NCBI GenBank assembly: GCA_026413225.1
Contig: CM048557.1
Coordinates: forward strand, 24,034,871 to 24,098,870
Direction: 5' to 3'
DNA: 64,000 nucleotides
Origin: Otis tarda
Lineage: Eukaryota; Chordata; Aves; Otidiformes; Otididae
Positions 27,246 through 40,144 of this stretch are shown here, in pieces; position 1 is the first letter of the stretch; each line of letters begins with the position of its first letter. Both the position numbers and the translations under genes were made by a program. Below the pieces are notes generated by a model that was not told where the DNA came from, searched no databases, and was given only the letters and a program-made list of their open reading frames with translations.

Positions 27246-30104
27246 ATTGTCTGTCCACAACAACTTATGCAGCACTTGAGATCTATTTTAGACTATATGT
27301 ATTGCACTCTGTAAAACTCAGTACATACATTTGAGGACATGCTTTTCAGGGAGAAAAGATATACAAAATTAGACTATGTATCTACTGTAATAAAAACATA
27401 ACAGAGTTGTGAAATGTCTGATTAGAGCCTCCTGTGTTTAATACCTATTAAGAACAACCTCTGATGAATGCCAGCAAACATGGTGCAAAATATTAAGCAG
27501 TCTTCTGCAGCATGAAAGCTGAGTACAGGGACACTGATTATTAGTGGGCTCAAGCAGCTAAAGACAAGGGTATTTCTGACAGTGTTTGCAAAACCGAAGT
27601 GCTTTAAGCCACTATGTTAATACAGAATTAGTTTGCAGACTTCTAATTAAACTGCAAATTATCACTGCTGGTATCCCTGTGATAACTCTCAAGACTGACT
27701 GAAAGATGCCAGCTATAAAAGAAATCCCAGTCTCTTGTCCAAGGCTTCTTTTCCTCTCAGATAGACAAGGAAATGATAGTAAAACCTTAGAGCTCTATTA
27801 AGTTAACAGACTCTTACTTGGAGCACAGGAAGCAGAATAAGCTGGCAGAGTTTGCTCAGAATGTAGCTCTCCATCACGTCTGCAGTGGTTGCCACTGCTG
27901 TGTGGGTCCTTCTCTGCTACACCATGCCACTGCCTCTAACTCTGCCATCACAGTGAAGCCTCCACGTGTGAAAAGTGGCTGGTTCATTAATCACAAATCT
28001 GATTAAAACATTAACAAGCAAGAAATGTTCTAGTGCCACTTCTCAAAAGTATTAGGCTGTGCCCATTTTATTGTACTTTTTCTCACCAATTATGAAGCAT
28101 TTATTATATAAAAGGTTTGGAATGAACTAACTCTCCCTACTTGTCATTTATCTCAGTGTAATACATTTACTTTGGGAATGGTTGATAACAATTACATAAT
28201 CCTGAAGTTATAAAAGGAAATACTGTGGCTTTATTCTAAAGACATGTTTTACCATTTTGCATTTCTAGATACCTGTTTCCTAATTATTTCCTACCTCCTT
28301 GAGTATGAATTTCCTTAAGCAATTTACAAATGTACAGAATATTTGGTATAGTAAACCCTATTAATCTAAGTGGTCATGTTGAGCATAGATAACATGAAAT
28401 CTATTGAAATAGAAAAGTTTTGACAGAAAAGAAAGAGAAAGAGAATTTTTAGCAAAGATGCTGAAGATTAGAAGACAAGTCCAGTCCCTGTACAGTACGA
28501 TCTCTGAATTCACCCAAAGGAGCCTTTGGGCTTTACAGAAAACATTCATAACAAAAAGATGACCGACCACTTACATAAGTGTTTGCAAGAGTGAACTACT
28601 TTCTTGATCTTATCTTTACTGTTTATCTATAGTATCAGTTACCAGTTCTGATCTCATTCTCAATTCAATCTAAGTTACCAGTGGAACTTGCATCAACTTC
28701 GTTCAGAACGTTTACCACCCGCTTAAAGTTTCAGCTCCAGTGACTGAAGGATGGTTGGCCAATAAGACCAAGTTAGTTGATCCGTTTTGTGCTTTACTGA
28801 CACGTATGCTTGATCCTTCCCAGCTGCAACCCTGGGCTGGAGGACAGTTGTCCCGGGTGGTGATTTCAGAAGCTTTGAGCTTAGTCACAGCAGCAGTCTG
28901 GGGCCAAGTTTATGTTTCTTGATATTTTACACTGCTTCAGATTAACATTTGTGAAGTGGAAGAAGATAATACTTCCCTACGGCAGACACTATTTAAATGC
29001 TGTGATATGTTTGGTTACTATAATGATTAACACCAGGAAGGCAGATAATTTGACATCAAGGAGCAGGTGGTAGAGATATTTTTGTTACAGGGTGAACTCA
29101 GTTCTCTGGAGAAAAGTGTCTAGTGCAGAGGGACTTCAAGATTTTGACATGAGTGCTTTAAAAGCAGATGAAGAAGGAGCAAATGCATAATACATTTTAA
29201 GAGGTACTTACATGTTAAACAGTGGCAGTATATTATTCTGAGACAGAGCTTTGAATTTATAAATTCTTTGGATTTATATATTTTTAAAATCTTTTGATCT
29301 CACTTTTTATAATTAAAGCAATGCAGCCTAAATTCACATAATAGAAAGTGGCAGAACATGCCAACACACCTTTGGGAACATGATTGTGTGCTACTTCTTG
29401 CAGCTTTGTTTAGTCTCAGAAAATTAATGCTAACATTGATAAGCAACACTCATAAATTCATGTCAGATAGTGCTTCTTTGCCTCATTCAGAGAGTAAAAA
29501 TCATTTCAAAGACTTAGGTCTCCTGTGCTGTGCTCAGAGGCTTGAATAACACCCAGGGCACTCAGACAGTTGCCGACAGGGTTTTGTCAATGGAACATCA
29601 AATAAAGCTTTATTTTAATATTAATTTACATGTGCACATGAAGTTGTGGTGAGAAATGAGTACAGTTTCACTTGATGTCTTGGTATCTGTAAATAACAAA
29701 TGGGTTCATTTCTTGACAGCAGGATTGGTGACTTTTTTTTTTTAAATTTATCTTCCTTTAGAACTCAAGTGGAAAAAAAATATAAATCTCTTATTTGTTT
29801 TTGGTTCTATAAGAAGCAGAGTACATCTTTCAAGATAAATAAATTTTGAATCACAAATGGATTTGACTGGGTAAACTCCAGGGACTTGTAACAAGATAGA
29901 GCATTTCACTCCTATGACATTAGCTTGAAATTAGCCCAGGTGAACAGAGAGCAGGAGTCATTTTCATCTAATGTCTGCTCAGCAGCCTACACAAAATGAG
30001 TTCCTGGGGTTTAATGCATGCATCTCCTTGGGATCACACAGCCACTTTAGAGAAAGCAACATTAATAAGTAGTCACCCTGAATTATGAATATGCACAGAC
30101 AAAC
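27246..30104. other. Unique sequence without recognised features
   Basis: No gene recognised. Includes a perfect 16-bp palindrome AAATAAAGCTTTATTT at 29600-29615, which carries a poly(A)-signal hexamer on both strands but is not attached to any recognised transcript. Confidence 0.55.
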
Positions 30105-31012
30105 TAGCAGTAGTATGCAAAGTAATCCACATGGGGAAGGAACTACTCTAACTAAGCACACAAAGTAACAGACTCCAAAGGATCTGCTGCTGTTCAGGAG
30201 AAAAACCTTGATGTCAGCGTTCATAGTTCTTTGAAATCATCAGCCCAAAGCATGGAGCTCAACAGCAATCAGAAAGGCAAACAGATGTTCAAAGTACTAA
30301 GAAATACACAGAGAAAACAGAAAGCACCAGTGTTCTACTGTATGAACCCATGTTAGATCCACATCTCGAATTTTTTTCTTTTTTTTCTTCATTACCTCAT
30401 CTTAAGAATATTGGAGATTTAGAACAGCTCCTAGAAAAGTTCTTAGAAAAGATAAGGGAGCAATGATGATTTGAAGTATGGCACTGATTGAAAACAGAGA
30501 AAATTAATTAGACAATTCTTCAGTTTAGAGGAGGGTCAATGAAGAAGATATACGAAAAACTAGTGAAATCATGAATGGCATGAAGAGGAAGAAACTGAAT
30601 TTTTATTCTCTTTTTCCACATAAGATAAAAACTAGGAGACATTAAATGAAATTATTAGGCAGCAGGTATAAAATAAACAGATGTACTTTTTCACACTATA
30701 CGTAATTAAATTACGGAACACATTGCCACAGGATGTTTCAAAATACAAATATGCTTAGAAAGTGGTTAGAGAGGTTCATGGAATTAAGGCGCATCAGGGA
30801 TAATTGACACAATGCAGTTGCAACCTCTGACACTGGGATGCCCAAGCTGCCGATTACAAGTACCTTAGAATATAAGTCTGGGTGAAGCATTTTTCTATGC
30901 TACCATTATTCTTCTATTTTCCAACAATGTTTTTCTCATAGGCATCTATTAGCTCTGCCAAGAGAAGCTACTAGGTTAAATAGAATGGTCATTTCTAAAA
31001 TGGTATAAAGAA
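30105..31012 (+). mobile_element. Ancient CR1/L3-like LINE relic
   Basis: Highly decayed but recognisable along about 900 bp against the amniote CR1/L3-like consensus I remember from turtles and crocodilians. In order it shows: TATGCAAAGTAATCCACATG (about 30114), an AAACCTTGATGTCAGCGTTC block, GATCCACATCTCGAAT (about 30356), AAATCATGAATGGCATGAAG (about 30565), GAAATTATTAGGCAGCAGGT (about 30647), GGAACACATTGCCACAGGAT (about 30715), and a tail resembling the GGCATCT...CTGGGCTAGATGGACC end (about 30942-31000). Not coding. An AT-rich low-complexity stretch sits inside at about 30369-30400. Divergence implies insertion long before the avian CR1s here, plausibly before modern birds radiated. Confidence 0.8.
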
Positions 31013-31018
31013 GCCTTA

Positions 31019-32120
31019 CTTGGCTATTGATGCATCCGACACTGTCCTGCACAGCATCCTTGTCTCTAAATTACAGAGACATGGATTTGACAGATGGATC
31101 ACTCAGTGGATAAGGAATTGGCTGGATGGTCACACTCAAAAAGTTCAGATCAGCAGCTTGATGTCCAAACAGAGATGAGTGACGAGTGGCATTCCTCAGG
31201 GGTTGGTATTGGGACCGGCGCTGTTCAGTATCTTCATCGGTGACATGGACAATAGAACTGAGTGTACCCTTAGCAAGTTTGCTGATGACATCAAGCTATG
31301 TGGTGCAGTCAACACGCTGGAGGGGAAGGATGCTATCCAGAGGGACCTTGACAGGCTGGAGAGATGGGCCCATGAGAACCTCATGAAGTTCAACAAGGCC
31401 AAGTGCAAGGTCCTGCACATGGGCTGGGGCAATCCTAAACACAAATACAGGCTAGGCAGAGAAGCCCTGAGGAGAAGGACTTGAGTGTGCTGGTGGATGA
31501 GAAGCTCAACATGAGCCAGCAATGTGTGCTTGCAGCCCAGAAAGTCAACTGCATCCTGGGCTGCATCAGAGGAAGCGTGGGCAGCAGGTAGAGAGAGGTG
31601 ATTCTGCCCTTCTACTCTGTTCTCAGGAGAGATCCCACCTGGAGTACTGTGTCCAGCTCTGGAGCCCCCAACGTAAGAAGGACACAGACCCATTGAAGCG
31701 AGTTCAGAGGAGGGCCATGAAGATGATAAGAGGGCTGGAGCACCTTTCCTATGAGGACAGTCTGAGAGAGTTGGGGCTGTTCAGCTTGGAGAAGAGAAGG
31801 CTCCGGGAAGACCTTATAGCAGCCTTTCAGTACACAAAGGGTACCTACAGGAAAGACAGGGAGAAACTCTTCAGCAGGGCCTGTTATGATAGGACAAGGA
31901 GGAATGGTTTTAAAATAGAGGGAGGTGGATTCAGATTAGATATTAGGAAGAAATTTTTTTGTAATGAGGGTGCTAGAACACTGGAAGAGATTGCCCAGAG
32001 AGGTGGTAGATACCACATCTCTGGAAACATTCAAGGCCAGGTTGGACAGGGCCTTGCAGGGGGATTGGACTAGATGACCTTTGAAGGTCCCTTCCAACCC
32101 TAACCATTCTATGATTCTAT
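31019..32120 (+). mobile_element. CR1 LINE, 1.1 kb, longest copy in the window
   Basis: Starts in the middle of the reverse transcriptase ([20 protein letters not shown], about 31036), then [20 protein letters not shown], the catalytic [19 protein letters not shown] box (about 31281) and [20 protein letters not shown] small deletion after YRLGRE shifts the frame. Further pieces are [40 protein letters not shown] and [15 protein letters not shown]. The 3' UTR and ATTCTATGATTCTATT tail end at about 32120. It lies immediately after the ancient L3-like relic and seems to have inserted at or near its 3' end. Confidence 0.96.
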
Positions 32121-34614
32121 TAAAAAATACAACAATTTAACATGAAAGCACTATTAAAGCCAATAGAACTTGTTATTATTGTAGTAATCAAATTTGAATG
32201 TCTGGATCATTATTACACATAATGGATGGAAGGTTTTTTTTAATTATTATTTCTTTCTATTTAATTTGAAGTACTGTTCTGCATCATGAGAAATTATTTT
32301 TGAACCTGATCTTTTAACTCATCAAACACTGCAAGTTGTTCATCAAGGCTATTAAAATATCTTTTTAAAAGACAATCCTGGTTAAAGTCTAAGCTAACAT
32401 GAAGCTTTTAAATCTCCTAGCTGTCAAGAAACAATGGACCTTAACCATTTTTATGAAAGCCCAGAAAAAGTAGAGAATCAGTAGCAAACTGAAGGCTTTT
32501 CCCATAACAACGGAAAATCACTGACAATTGACAAAAACTAGTTTGCGGCTGTTCCCAAAAATCTCTTCCACACCGGGTTCTGAAGTCCTAGCTCAAGAGA
32601 AGGAGGTAGAAACCTTATGCTGGCCCCAAATAGCTTAATGAACAAATAACAACATATTAGTGAATAGTTAAACAGTACTATTCCTTCTAAATCATGCACA
32701 TAGCTTCAATTAGCTTCCCAAACAGCTACTGAGATTAAATTGTTTTAGAAAATGATCAGCTATACTTGGAAACTTTGTGCAACCATCAAGGAAAAAGATC
32801 CAATTAGATTGACTACAGTGTGAAACTTAACTTCTAGAGAAATGCTCTTTTGAATTCCAGTCACCAGAGGCTGCAGATCTCAGAAAAGAGAATGCAGATA
32901 TTAATGATGTGAAGATCACAGATAATCCAAACCAACAGTGAGCACTATGAGAACCGGACAGGAAAAGGGCCAAAAAAGGCAAAAGCCTGTATGGAAAGAT
33001 TTTTGACTAGGGAATATTCTACAGTAAATACTTCCGCCTTTGTAGGCAGGCTATCTATCTCCAGCAAATATATCTATATTTGGCAATAAATCCCGTTCTG
33101 TAATTACTTGCATTCAACAAAATAATATTTTCACTTTCTATAGGATAAACATTTCTGGGTCTTCTATTACGACTGTATTCATCTAGCAGACTAGCTGGAT
33201 AATTCACATAAATAATGCACCTTCTTTTCTCTCTTTTCTCTTCCTTTGTCTTTTGTGAGACAAAAATCTCACCTCATAGATTTTAAGATATGATGAAGAC
33301 AGCAAAATGAAATAAATAAAAACACCAGAGTTCCCCCCAACATATCGCTCCTTACTGGAGTGCAGGGACAGTGCAGCTCTGGTTTTGGGACCCACTTCTG
33401 AAATTGAACAATGCAGCCCAACATCTGTGCATGTGACTATGGAACAGGAAAACAGGTTGCATCAGTATGCAAGACTTTCTATGTTTCTGTATTTTTTTTG
33501 CCTATTGTTAATTAAGTTCTGTCTTGAATGTCTGACTAAAGCAAGATTATCTCTACTTTGTAAAGATTAACCCCATTAATACCAATTAACACAAAACAAA
33601 GAAGGCTTTTAATGTTTTACATTATAAAACAGCAGCAGACTAAGGAGGATGGTACACAGGAGGATTAGCAGGGATCACTTGTATCTTTGGTTTATAACAT
33701 CTCATTAAATAATTTATAATAACTGTCAAATATTTTATGTTGAAGAAATTGTAAATGTTTAAGCATTAGGATCCATTAATTGCAGCAGAGAAGATAAATT
33801 TCTCTCATACTGTTTAATACGTGGGAAACCAGGAAAAAGACAGGTAGGGCTGAGGTCCTAAGGAAAGCAAAGACTCAAAGATAGTACCTCCAGCACTTGG
33901 AGTTGCTGGTCACTCTCCTAGTACCATGAAAGAGAATAATAACAAGTTCTATCTTGTGTTTATATTACAGGAAAGCAAGTCAGGACCATAATCAAGCACC
34001 AGCTACATCACCTGGGACAGGCACTGCAGTCAGCTGTTGTTTCCCGTGTTGTGCCTGCACCCTCATCTTCCACTGACAACACTGTCACACCAGTGCCATA
34101 CCAGCTCCCTGCTCGGTCAAACTGTCCTATGATAAAGATGCTTATAATACAGCTGCTCTTATGAATAGGAGAATAAGTCATTCTGACACAACTTTGTAGA
34201 CATCAGACTAAAGAATTTCCCTAGAGAGCCACTCTTCTAATCAGAGCAGTTCATACTGAAATCAACCTTTTTTTTTTTCCTGTAAACAAGGAAACAAACA
34301 CAAACAAAAATAAATGCCCTCTCCCTGTAAAACTTTCCAAGTTCAATGGAGAAATTGTCTTTTTTTTTCTGCCTATGGATAATGACTATATGGGCTTAGT
34401 TTCTTCTTTGCATTTAACCCTAATTCTCCCAAGAAAATCTCTGACCAATGTCAGTGAATTAAAAAGTTTTTCAGAATTAGAACTTCAAGTATGTTATTTT
34501 TTTTCATTTACATTAAAAGGCATATACTTAAAAATAAAATTAGGATTTTATTTTCAAATTAAAATAATTATGTTCTTCCTAGTGCTCAAATAAATTCTTT
34601 CGAACTTTCACTTC
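32121..34614. other. Unique AT-rich sequence
   Basis: No gene recognised. A good-looking 3' splice acceptor (TTGTGTTTATATTACAG, near 33970) precedes a GC-richer segment, but no matching donor or open frame was found. Confidence 0.5.
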
Positions 34615-34760
34615 ACTGAGAATAGGGTCCTCCTGTGCCAGGGATCTCAATAACAATAATAAGAAAGAACCTCTGTCCTGAGGCCTTTACAAGGGACATC
34701 AGAAAAGCAGATGCTAGAAACATTATTATCCTACATTTACAGACTATTTCTCCGTCCCCT
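34615..34760. repeat. Possible ancient amniote interspersed repeat
   Basis: Word order (GAACCTCTGTCCTGAGG, CTTTACAAGGGACAT, then CATTATTATCCTACATTTAC) resembles an old amniote repeat whose consensus runs 'ccctgccccaaagagcttacaatc ... attattatccccattttacag'. The alignment is from memory and too decayed to name a family. Confidence 0.25.
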
Positions 34761-35249
34761 TTCTAATGGGTATGCCTAAACACTCATAGGAAAATAATTT
34801 TATCGAACATATTAACATCAAAATTTATTTTATAAGCAATCATTGAATTATTAGCTTGGTTTTTATTTTCCTTTTCAGATACAGGAGTCAGAAATGTTTG
34901 AATAGATGAATGCATACTGAAGTGCTTGGGAAATGTATTTAATATTTTTAGTGCAGACTAAACTGTAAAAGGAATTTTCTTCCTTTGTACAAGATGCTAC
35001 CTTTAAAAGCCATGAAAAAAAATAGGTCCTTGCATGTTTTATAAGAGCCAATTTATCTCCAGTCAAATGCTCAGTTCTGTTCTGCTTTGCCACCCCCTCC
35101 TTCTACTGGTATTTTATTCTTCTAAAGATCTGAGAAAATACTGAGCATAGAAGCTGACACTCTAGGGAGTTCATGTAAGGGGATGCCAGTGTCAGACCAC
35201 AAAACACCCGCAGTTATTGCATTTCAGTAACTATATTAATTTTACAGAG

Positions 35250-35371
35250 CTACCTATATAAATACAGCGACCTATATAAAGTCTGCTTTTCTGAACTGAC
35301 ACTGCTGCTGCCGTGTATTGACTCAGAGACCTCCTGCTCCCCCACATCCTTCCTGCTCGTTGCTAGGTAAC
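35250..35371. promoter_or_regulatory. Candidate regulatory cluster: tandem TATA-like boxes, AP-1 site, RFX X-box
   Basis: ACCTATATAAA occurs twice 18 bp apart (35252-35262 and 35270-35280). A consensus AP-1/TRE site TGACTCA is at 35319-35325. GTTGCTAGGTAAC at 35359-35371 is a near-ideal two-half-site X-box for RFX factors. The segment is GC-richer than its surroundings. No open reading frame or recognised exon follows on either strand, so any transcript would be non-coding. Enhancer or promoter function is inference from motifs only. Confidence 0.35.
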
Positions 35372-36605
35372 GGAAGGATTTTGTAAGCCAGCCCAAAACT
35401 GGCTTTTGGGTTTGGGTATGAACTTCTGTAATTTGTTAACTAGCAAATACAGAAATCAGAATTCATCAGCTGATTGCAAAATTACATCTTGAGGGTGTGT
35501 GTGTGTGCGTACATGTGTGTGTGCATTGCTGTCCATGGAAGCAGAGTTGTTTTCTCAGAACAAAACCATGGTGTCTTTTCTGTATATTCCACAGGGATAT
35601 CAAATGTAGCCATCTGCTAAAAAAAATTGCATTATCTCCTATCTGAACATTATGTACCTTCTCCAAATTTCAAGAGGCCATTATGAACAATGTGCTATTC
35701 AATAGCCGATACGTCAAACATGCTTTAAAACTTCAGATGTAATGACAGAACACAGATAAGTACATATGTTTGTGTCTAGATGTTCATCATACTTCATTTA
35801 AGGATGCCTCAAAGCATTGTGAAATTACAGCAATAATGCATGTGTATGTAATTTTTCACTTCCAGCAGGATTCAGCAGCACCTTTAAGAGAAGAAAAAGA
35901 GAAAATATGTTCATGTTTGAGGTAATCAACCTCCCACAACAAATTTGGTTACAGCATATTTTTGCCTTGACACAGTCAGAGAGTTATAATGGCAATGTCA
36001 AAGTTTATTAATCTCTCTACTGCCTTTTCTATGATTATAGAAAGGGATATTTTACGCCAACCCAATTACTCAGTTGGAGAAGGTATGTATGCATCATGTT
36101 CATCATCTTCTTCCTTTCAACAGAAGTACTCTGTTCAAAACTAATTTCTGACTCCCCTACTACAGCACTTGCCACTGAACTTTCTGATTCATGACATTTG
36201 AAGGCCTGTAGACCCTTGTCTCTGTCACAGTCTTCCATGCTGTACTTCAGGCATTTCCTTAAAAAAACACATTTTCCAAAAGACTTATAGCCCAAGGTTA
36301 CTTCCTTGCGCTCTCCCAGAGAAACATCAGGAAATCATATGACAGTGCAAATTAGAGCGCTGCCTGCAAATCACAAAATTTCTAAGAGGTGTGCAAGCAT
36401 AACACTGTTCACTTAGTCACCTGGCTTTCATTGCATCTCATCACTTCATCACTAAAACATCACATCTCTTTATAAGAAATTCCCTTTGACTCCATTAGAC
36501 TTTTGAGCTGGGTTTTTTTTCTGCTCACTGACAAGACCAGCAGTGACAGAATTCTTCCAGTCCACAAACCTGGACTCAATACATGGCACAATTAGGAATA
36601 AGGCC

Positions 36606-36630
36606 AAAAAAAAAAAAAAAAAAAAAAAAA
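36606..36630 (+). repeat. Poly-A tract, 25 nt
   Basis: Uninterrupted A25 followed by CCAACCAAAACAAAAC. No upstream gene-like sequence or polyadenylation signal supports a retrocopy tail; treated as a mononucleotide repeat. Confidence 0.95.
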
Positions 36631-38726
36631 CCAACCAAAACAAAACATGATGCTTCTCCTGAGTCCTCTGTATTGTTTGTATCACGCAAATAGTAATGAT
36701 GCCAAACAATAAGTACTATGTATGTCCCTTGCTGAGGATTACATGTTTGCCTCCTAGCTGTTGAAGATACTATAAGCAGCTAAAATAACATTCCTGCACA
36801 ACTGACAACAGCAAACATTTTCAAACCCCAGAAATCTGATCACACATGATTTAGCATTTAAAAAGTGACATGGCATGTATGATTTAATTCACCCTACCAT
36901 CTTGTAGTCTTCAATATCTTCAAATTAAAATCAGAAACAGAAACCTCCATTTACCTAAGAAAACAAACAAACTAAACCAACCAACCAAAAAAAAAACCCT
37001 TCTATATTTTCTGGTGTCTCACATCCTTGACTGTCATTTACATTGTTTCTCTGTGCTTCAGATATGACCCTGAGTAGCAAATTCTGGTCTGGGAATGATG
37101 TAAACTATGCACTGACTGGATGATTGCAGTTGCCAAGGGGATCGTGATGCAGAGCTCTCTTACCCTGGAGGTGTATAATTGCAGGTACTCAGAATACACA
37201 CGAAGGCCTATCCAGCTTTTGATGGTGCTCCATGATCTGCTTTATTATTTCACAGAAAAGAAATAATAGAACAAAATTTAAAATGAAAATGTACAATGGA
37301 GAAAAAGTGGATTGTAATTTATCTAACATCAAATATGAGATATTTGGATTAGATCCAAATAGTAGTGTAGCTCCTGTAAGGTCAGTAGACATACTTAACT
37401 CAGACATTCTGAGAATCTGCACACAGAAATCTGCATCACCATCAAAATACCAAATAAAGAGCAACAGCATAACATTTAGAAAGTTATTGTGCTGAAACAT
37501 AAGTGCCCACTGCTTCTTTGTGTGCAGACTAGATCATCATCAGGTACTGCTTGTCTGATTTCAGCACAGACAATCCATAAGTAGCAAACAAAACTTCAGC
37601 GATCCCAGGGGAAGGTTTTGCCCAAGGGGCAATGTGAAGAGCAATGCAAATATGGAAGGTATGATTTATTTATGCAACACAGCGCTCCGGTGTTTGGGAC
37701 TCACACCAGCACAGGTGTTTCTAACTCTAGCACAGAAACCACAGAAACCCATTAAGAGGTTTTGAGAAGCACTGTGACAACATGGTGGTTTCACTTCATT
37801 GTAATCTGAGTTTCCGTTTAAACTTTTACTTTAGTCAAAGAAAAACTGATCCAAACAATGCATCACTGATTCTTATTTCCAGAAAAAAAAAAAAAAAAAG
37901 ATGTAATGTAAATGAATGTAAGCTCAGGTTCTTCCAAAACACATGATGAGAAAGACACTGAATATTACACAGTTTCTCATTTGGATCAGCTGAAAAAAAA
38001 GCCTGCATCTCTTTGAGCACAATCTCTATGTTATTCCCCTTAACAGATGTCTGGAGTGGAAGTACTAATCTTTCTATTTCAACCATACATCATGTGTGAT
38101 GCATGAACATTGCTATGTCCGTGTACTTAGACAGATGTATTCTGGAGGTGGAATTCACCATTATATACTAGAAGACAGCTAAGGGATAAATTTCACATAA
38201 AATATTGATGAAAGTCACTGCTCTTAAGTAATAACATAATTCTTAGAGAACAGAAACCACCTCGGAGAGTAAGTTTATGAAATCAAGAGCGCAACATTTT
38301 ATTTGCATGGTAAAAAAATGTAAACCTACAAAATGGTCGAATACTACTATAGCCCACAAAAAACTTCCAGCAAGTCCCAGTAAACCACCCACAGTACCTG
38401 CCATAGCTAGGCATCAAAATTAAAATAAAATGCATACTCAATTACATTTTCTCAAAAAGCATTTATGTGAGAGACAATATTTTGCATTTCACATTAATAG
38501 TTAAGTCTGAATAATATGCTTCTTTAAATTGAAGCCATTTACTAATAGACTTGCGCAGAATAAAATAATAGGATTTGATTTAATGTTTTCTGATAAGAAA
38601 AGCTTGAAAACAGTCCAGTGGAATGTTCAAATTTGGATACTTATTGGAGCTCAGTGGAAGTGATTTTAAATAGTAGCAGACTTTGCCATCAAAAGTAAAT
38701 ACCCTGGGAAGACAATTGCACATGCC

Positions 38727-38750
38727 TTTTTTTTTTTTTTTTTTTTTTTT
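38727..38750 (+). repeat. Poly-T tract, 24 nt
   Basis: Uninterrupted T24 in unique AT-rich sequence, with no attached retroelement recognised on the minus strand. Confidence 0.95.
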
Positions 38751-39880
38751 ACTGTTTTCTGGTGTTGGCTCCACTGAAAAACTGTAAGAAAAATTAAACT
38801 TCATTGAGATCAAAGAAATTAGACCAAAATAAATAGAAAATAAGCAAAACAAGTATATCACTAAAAATTCCTGATAAGCTTTAAAAGAGTCAACATCAGA
38901 TGAATTTTGTATGGGCCTTAATGTCTTTTTTATGATATATGAAAGTGTAAGCACATCCCTCAGCATGATTCAGCTCTCTCAACAAGCCATTAAAATATAT
39001 AAATATTATATTTATTTCATTGCTTCTCTAACGATATCTGAAGGTACTTCCTGTCTCCCAGGAGTATGCTTTTAAAGAGAACAAATAGATAAATAAGCCC
39101 AAGCTGTTTTTTTTTTTTTTCATTTATACTTAAAAGTTTGAGCTCACTTAGTGATAAAGGCCTACAGATTTTCCCCAAGAGCTTTAGAAGCTTATTAAAT
39201 GGAAACTGTTCTCCAGTGCACACGTTGCATATGAGAGAGAAGGATGTTGGTAAGACTGTATTCGGTTTCATTGAAGACATTTATGAATGAAATTCCTCAC
39301 ATATATCTACATACTCACACTCAGCTTCCTCACAAATAGGCTCAATCATCAACCTCAAATCAAATAAAAATATATGACAATAAACTTAACCTGTGTGAGT
39401 GCTCTTCATGGTAATACTCTTCATTAAAAGTCTCTAATATTAATCATTTTAATCACAAACTCATAACTGAGAGCAAACAACTTACATTTTGAGAGAATTT
39501 TGTAAATTCCAGAATTCTGAGAGGCAAATTTACTTTGGTAATTAAATAACCCCATAATTTATCTTCATTATGAAGCCAAACTTCCTAAGTTAACTAATAC
39601 GTTATACTAAACCAAAAAATAATATTTTCAGATAAGCAGTTCCATTTTTAATGAGCTATATACAAGATCCTCTCTCCTCTGAAGATCCTTCACTTTTGTG
39701 TGCCTTTTATTTCTCCCCACGTTTCGGTTGCTTGCTTCTTGGAAGAAGTGGGACCACTGGCATGATTTCATACAGTCATTACCTTTGCTTGAGTACTTTT
39801 TCACTCTAGCTCCTTTTCAAAATTAGCTTAACAATCTGCCCATACTAACTATCCGAATGCAGCACTCCAAGCAGGGCTTA

Positions 39881-39977
39881 GTTCCATTTGGCTGTTGTTT
39901 TCTGTTCCATTTGGTTGTTACTTCCCAATGTCATGTTGTTTTCCAATTTAATATATCATATCTTATTTAATATATCA
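39881..39977 (+). repeat. Cluster of short tandem duplications
   Basis: Two neighbouring duplications. GTTCCATTTGG recurs with a 22-bp period (39881 and 39903), and ATTTAATATATCA recurs with a 19-bp period (39946-39958 and 39965-39977). Consistent with local replication slippage. Confidence 0.8.
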
Positions 39978-40122
39978 AGTGAACTTTCCATTTTGGGTCA
40001 CTCTAATCATAAATACTTCAAGCTATATTAACTTCTGGAAACTAAAGATGTAAAGGGGTAAAAATAAAAATATACATCCATATATATTATTTTTTCTTAT
40101 AACTAGCCAGAGATTTGAGAGT

Positions 40123-40144
40123 GGGATGCGGAGGGGCGGGGGGG
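40123..40144 (+). other. Potential G-quadruplex motif
   Basis: Runs GGG, GGGG and GGGGGGG separated by 7 and 1 nt (the last run can supply two tracts) satisfy the usual four-tract G-quadruplex pattern. It stands out in a region that is otherwise strongly AT-rich. No gene is attached. Confidence 0.5.

Noticed and set aside
31196-31693. 165-codon minus-strand open frame
   Set aside because: Antisense shadow of the plus-strand CR1 at 31019-32120.
33972-34190. Exon-like segment after an acceptor-like site near 33970
   Set aside because: No convincing donor and no meaningful open frame on the plus strand.
36035-36295. 86-codon minus-strand frame with a charged peptide
   Set aside because: No recognisable domain, flanking exon signals or homologue that I know; length is compatible with chance.
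36606-36630. Poly-A tract as the tail of a processed pseudogene
   Set aside because: No gene-like sequence, polyadenylation signal or target-site duplication was recognised around it.
37189-37500. Overlapping open frames of 103 codons (minus) and 87 codons (plus)
   Set aside because: AT-rich, low-complexity peptides, open on both strands at once; typical chance frames.
38580-38966. 128-codon minus-strand frame
   Set aside because: It reads through the T24 tract as a lysine run and has no domain; a low-complexity artefact.
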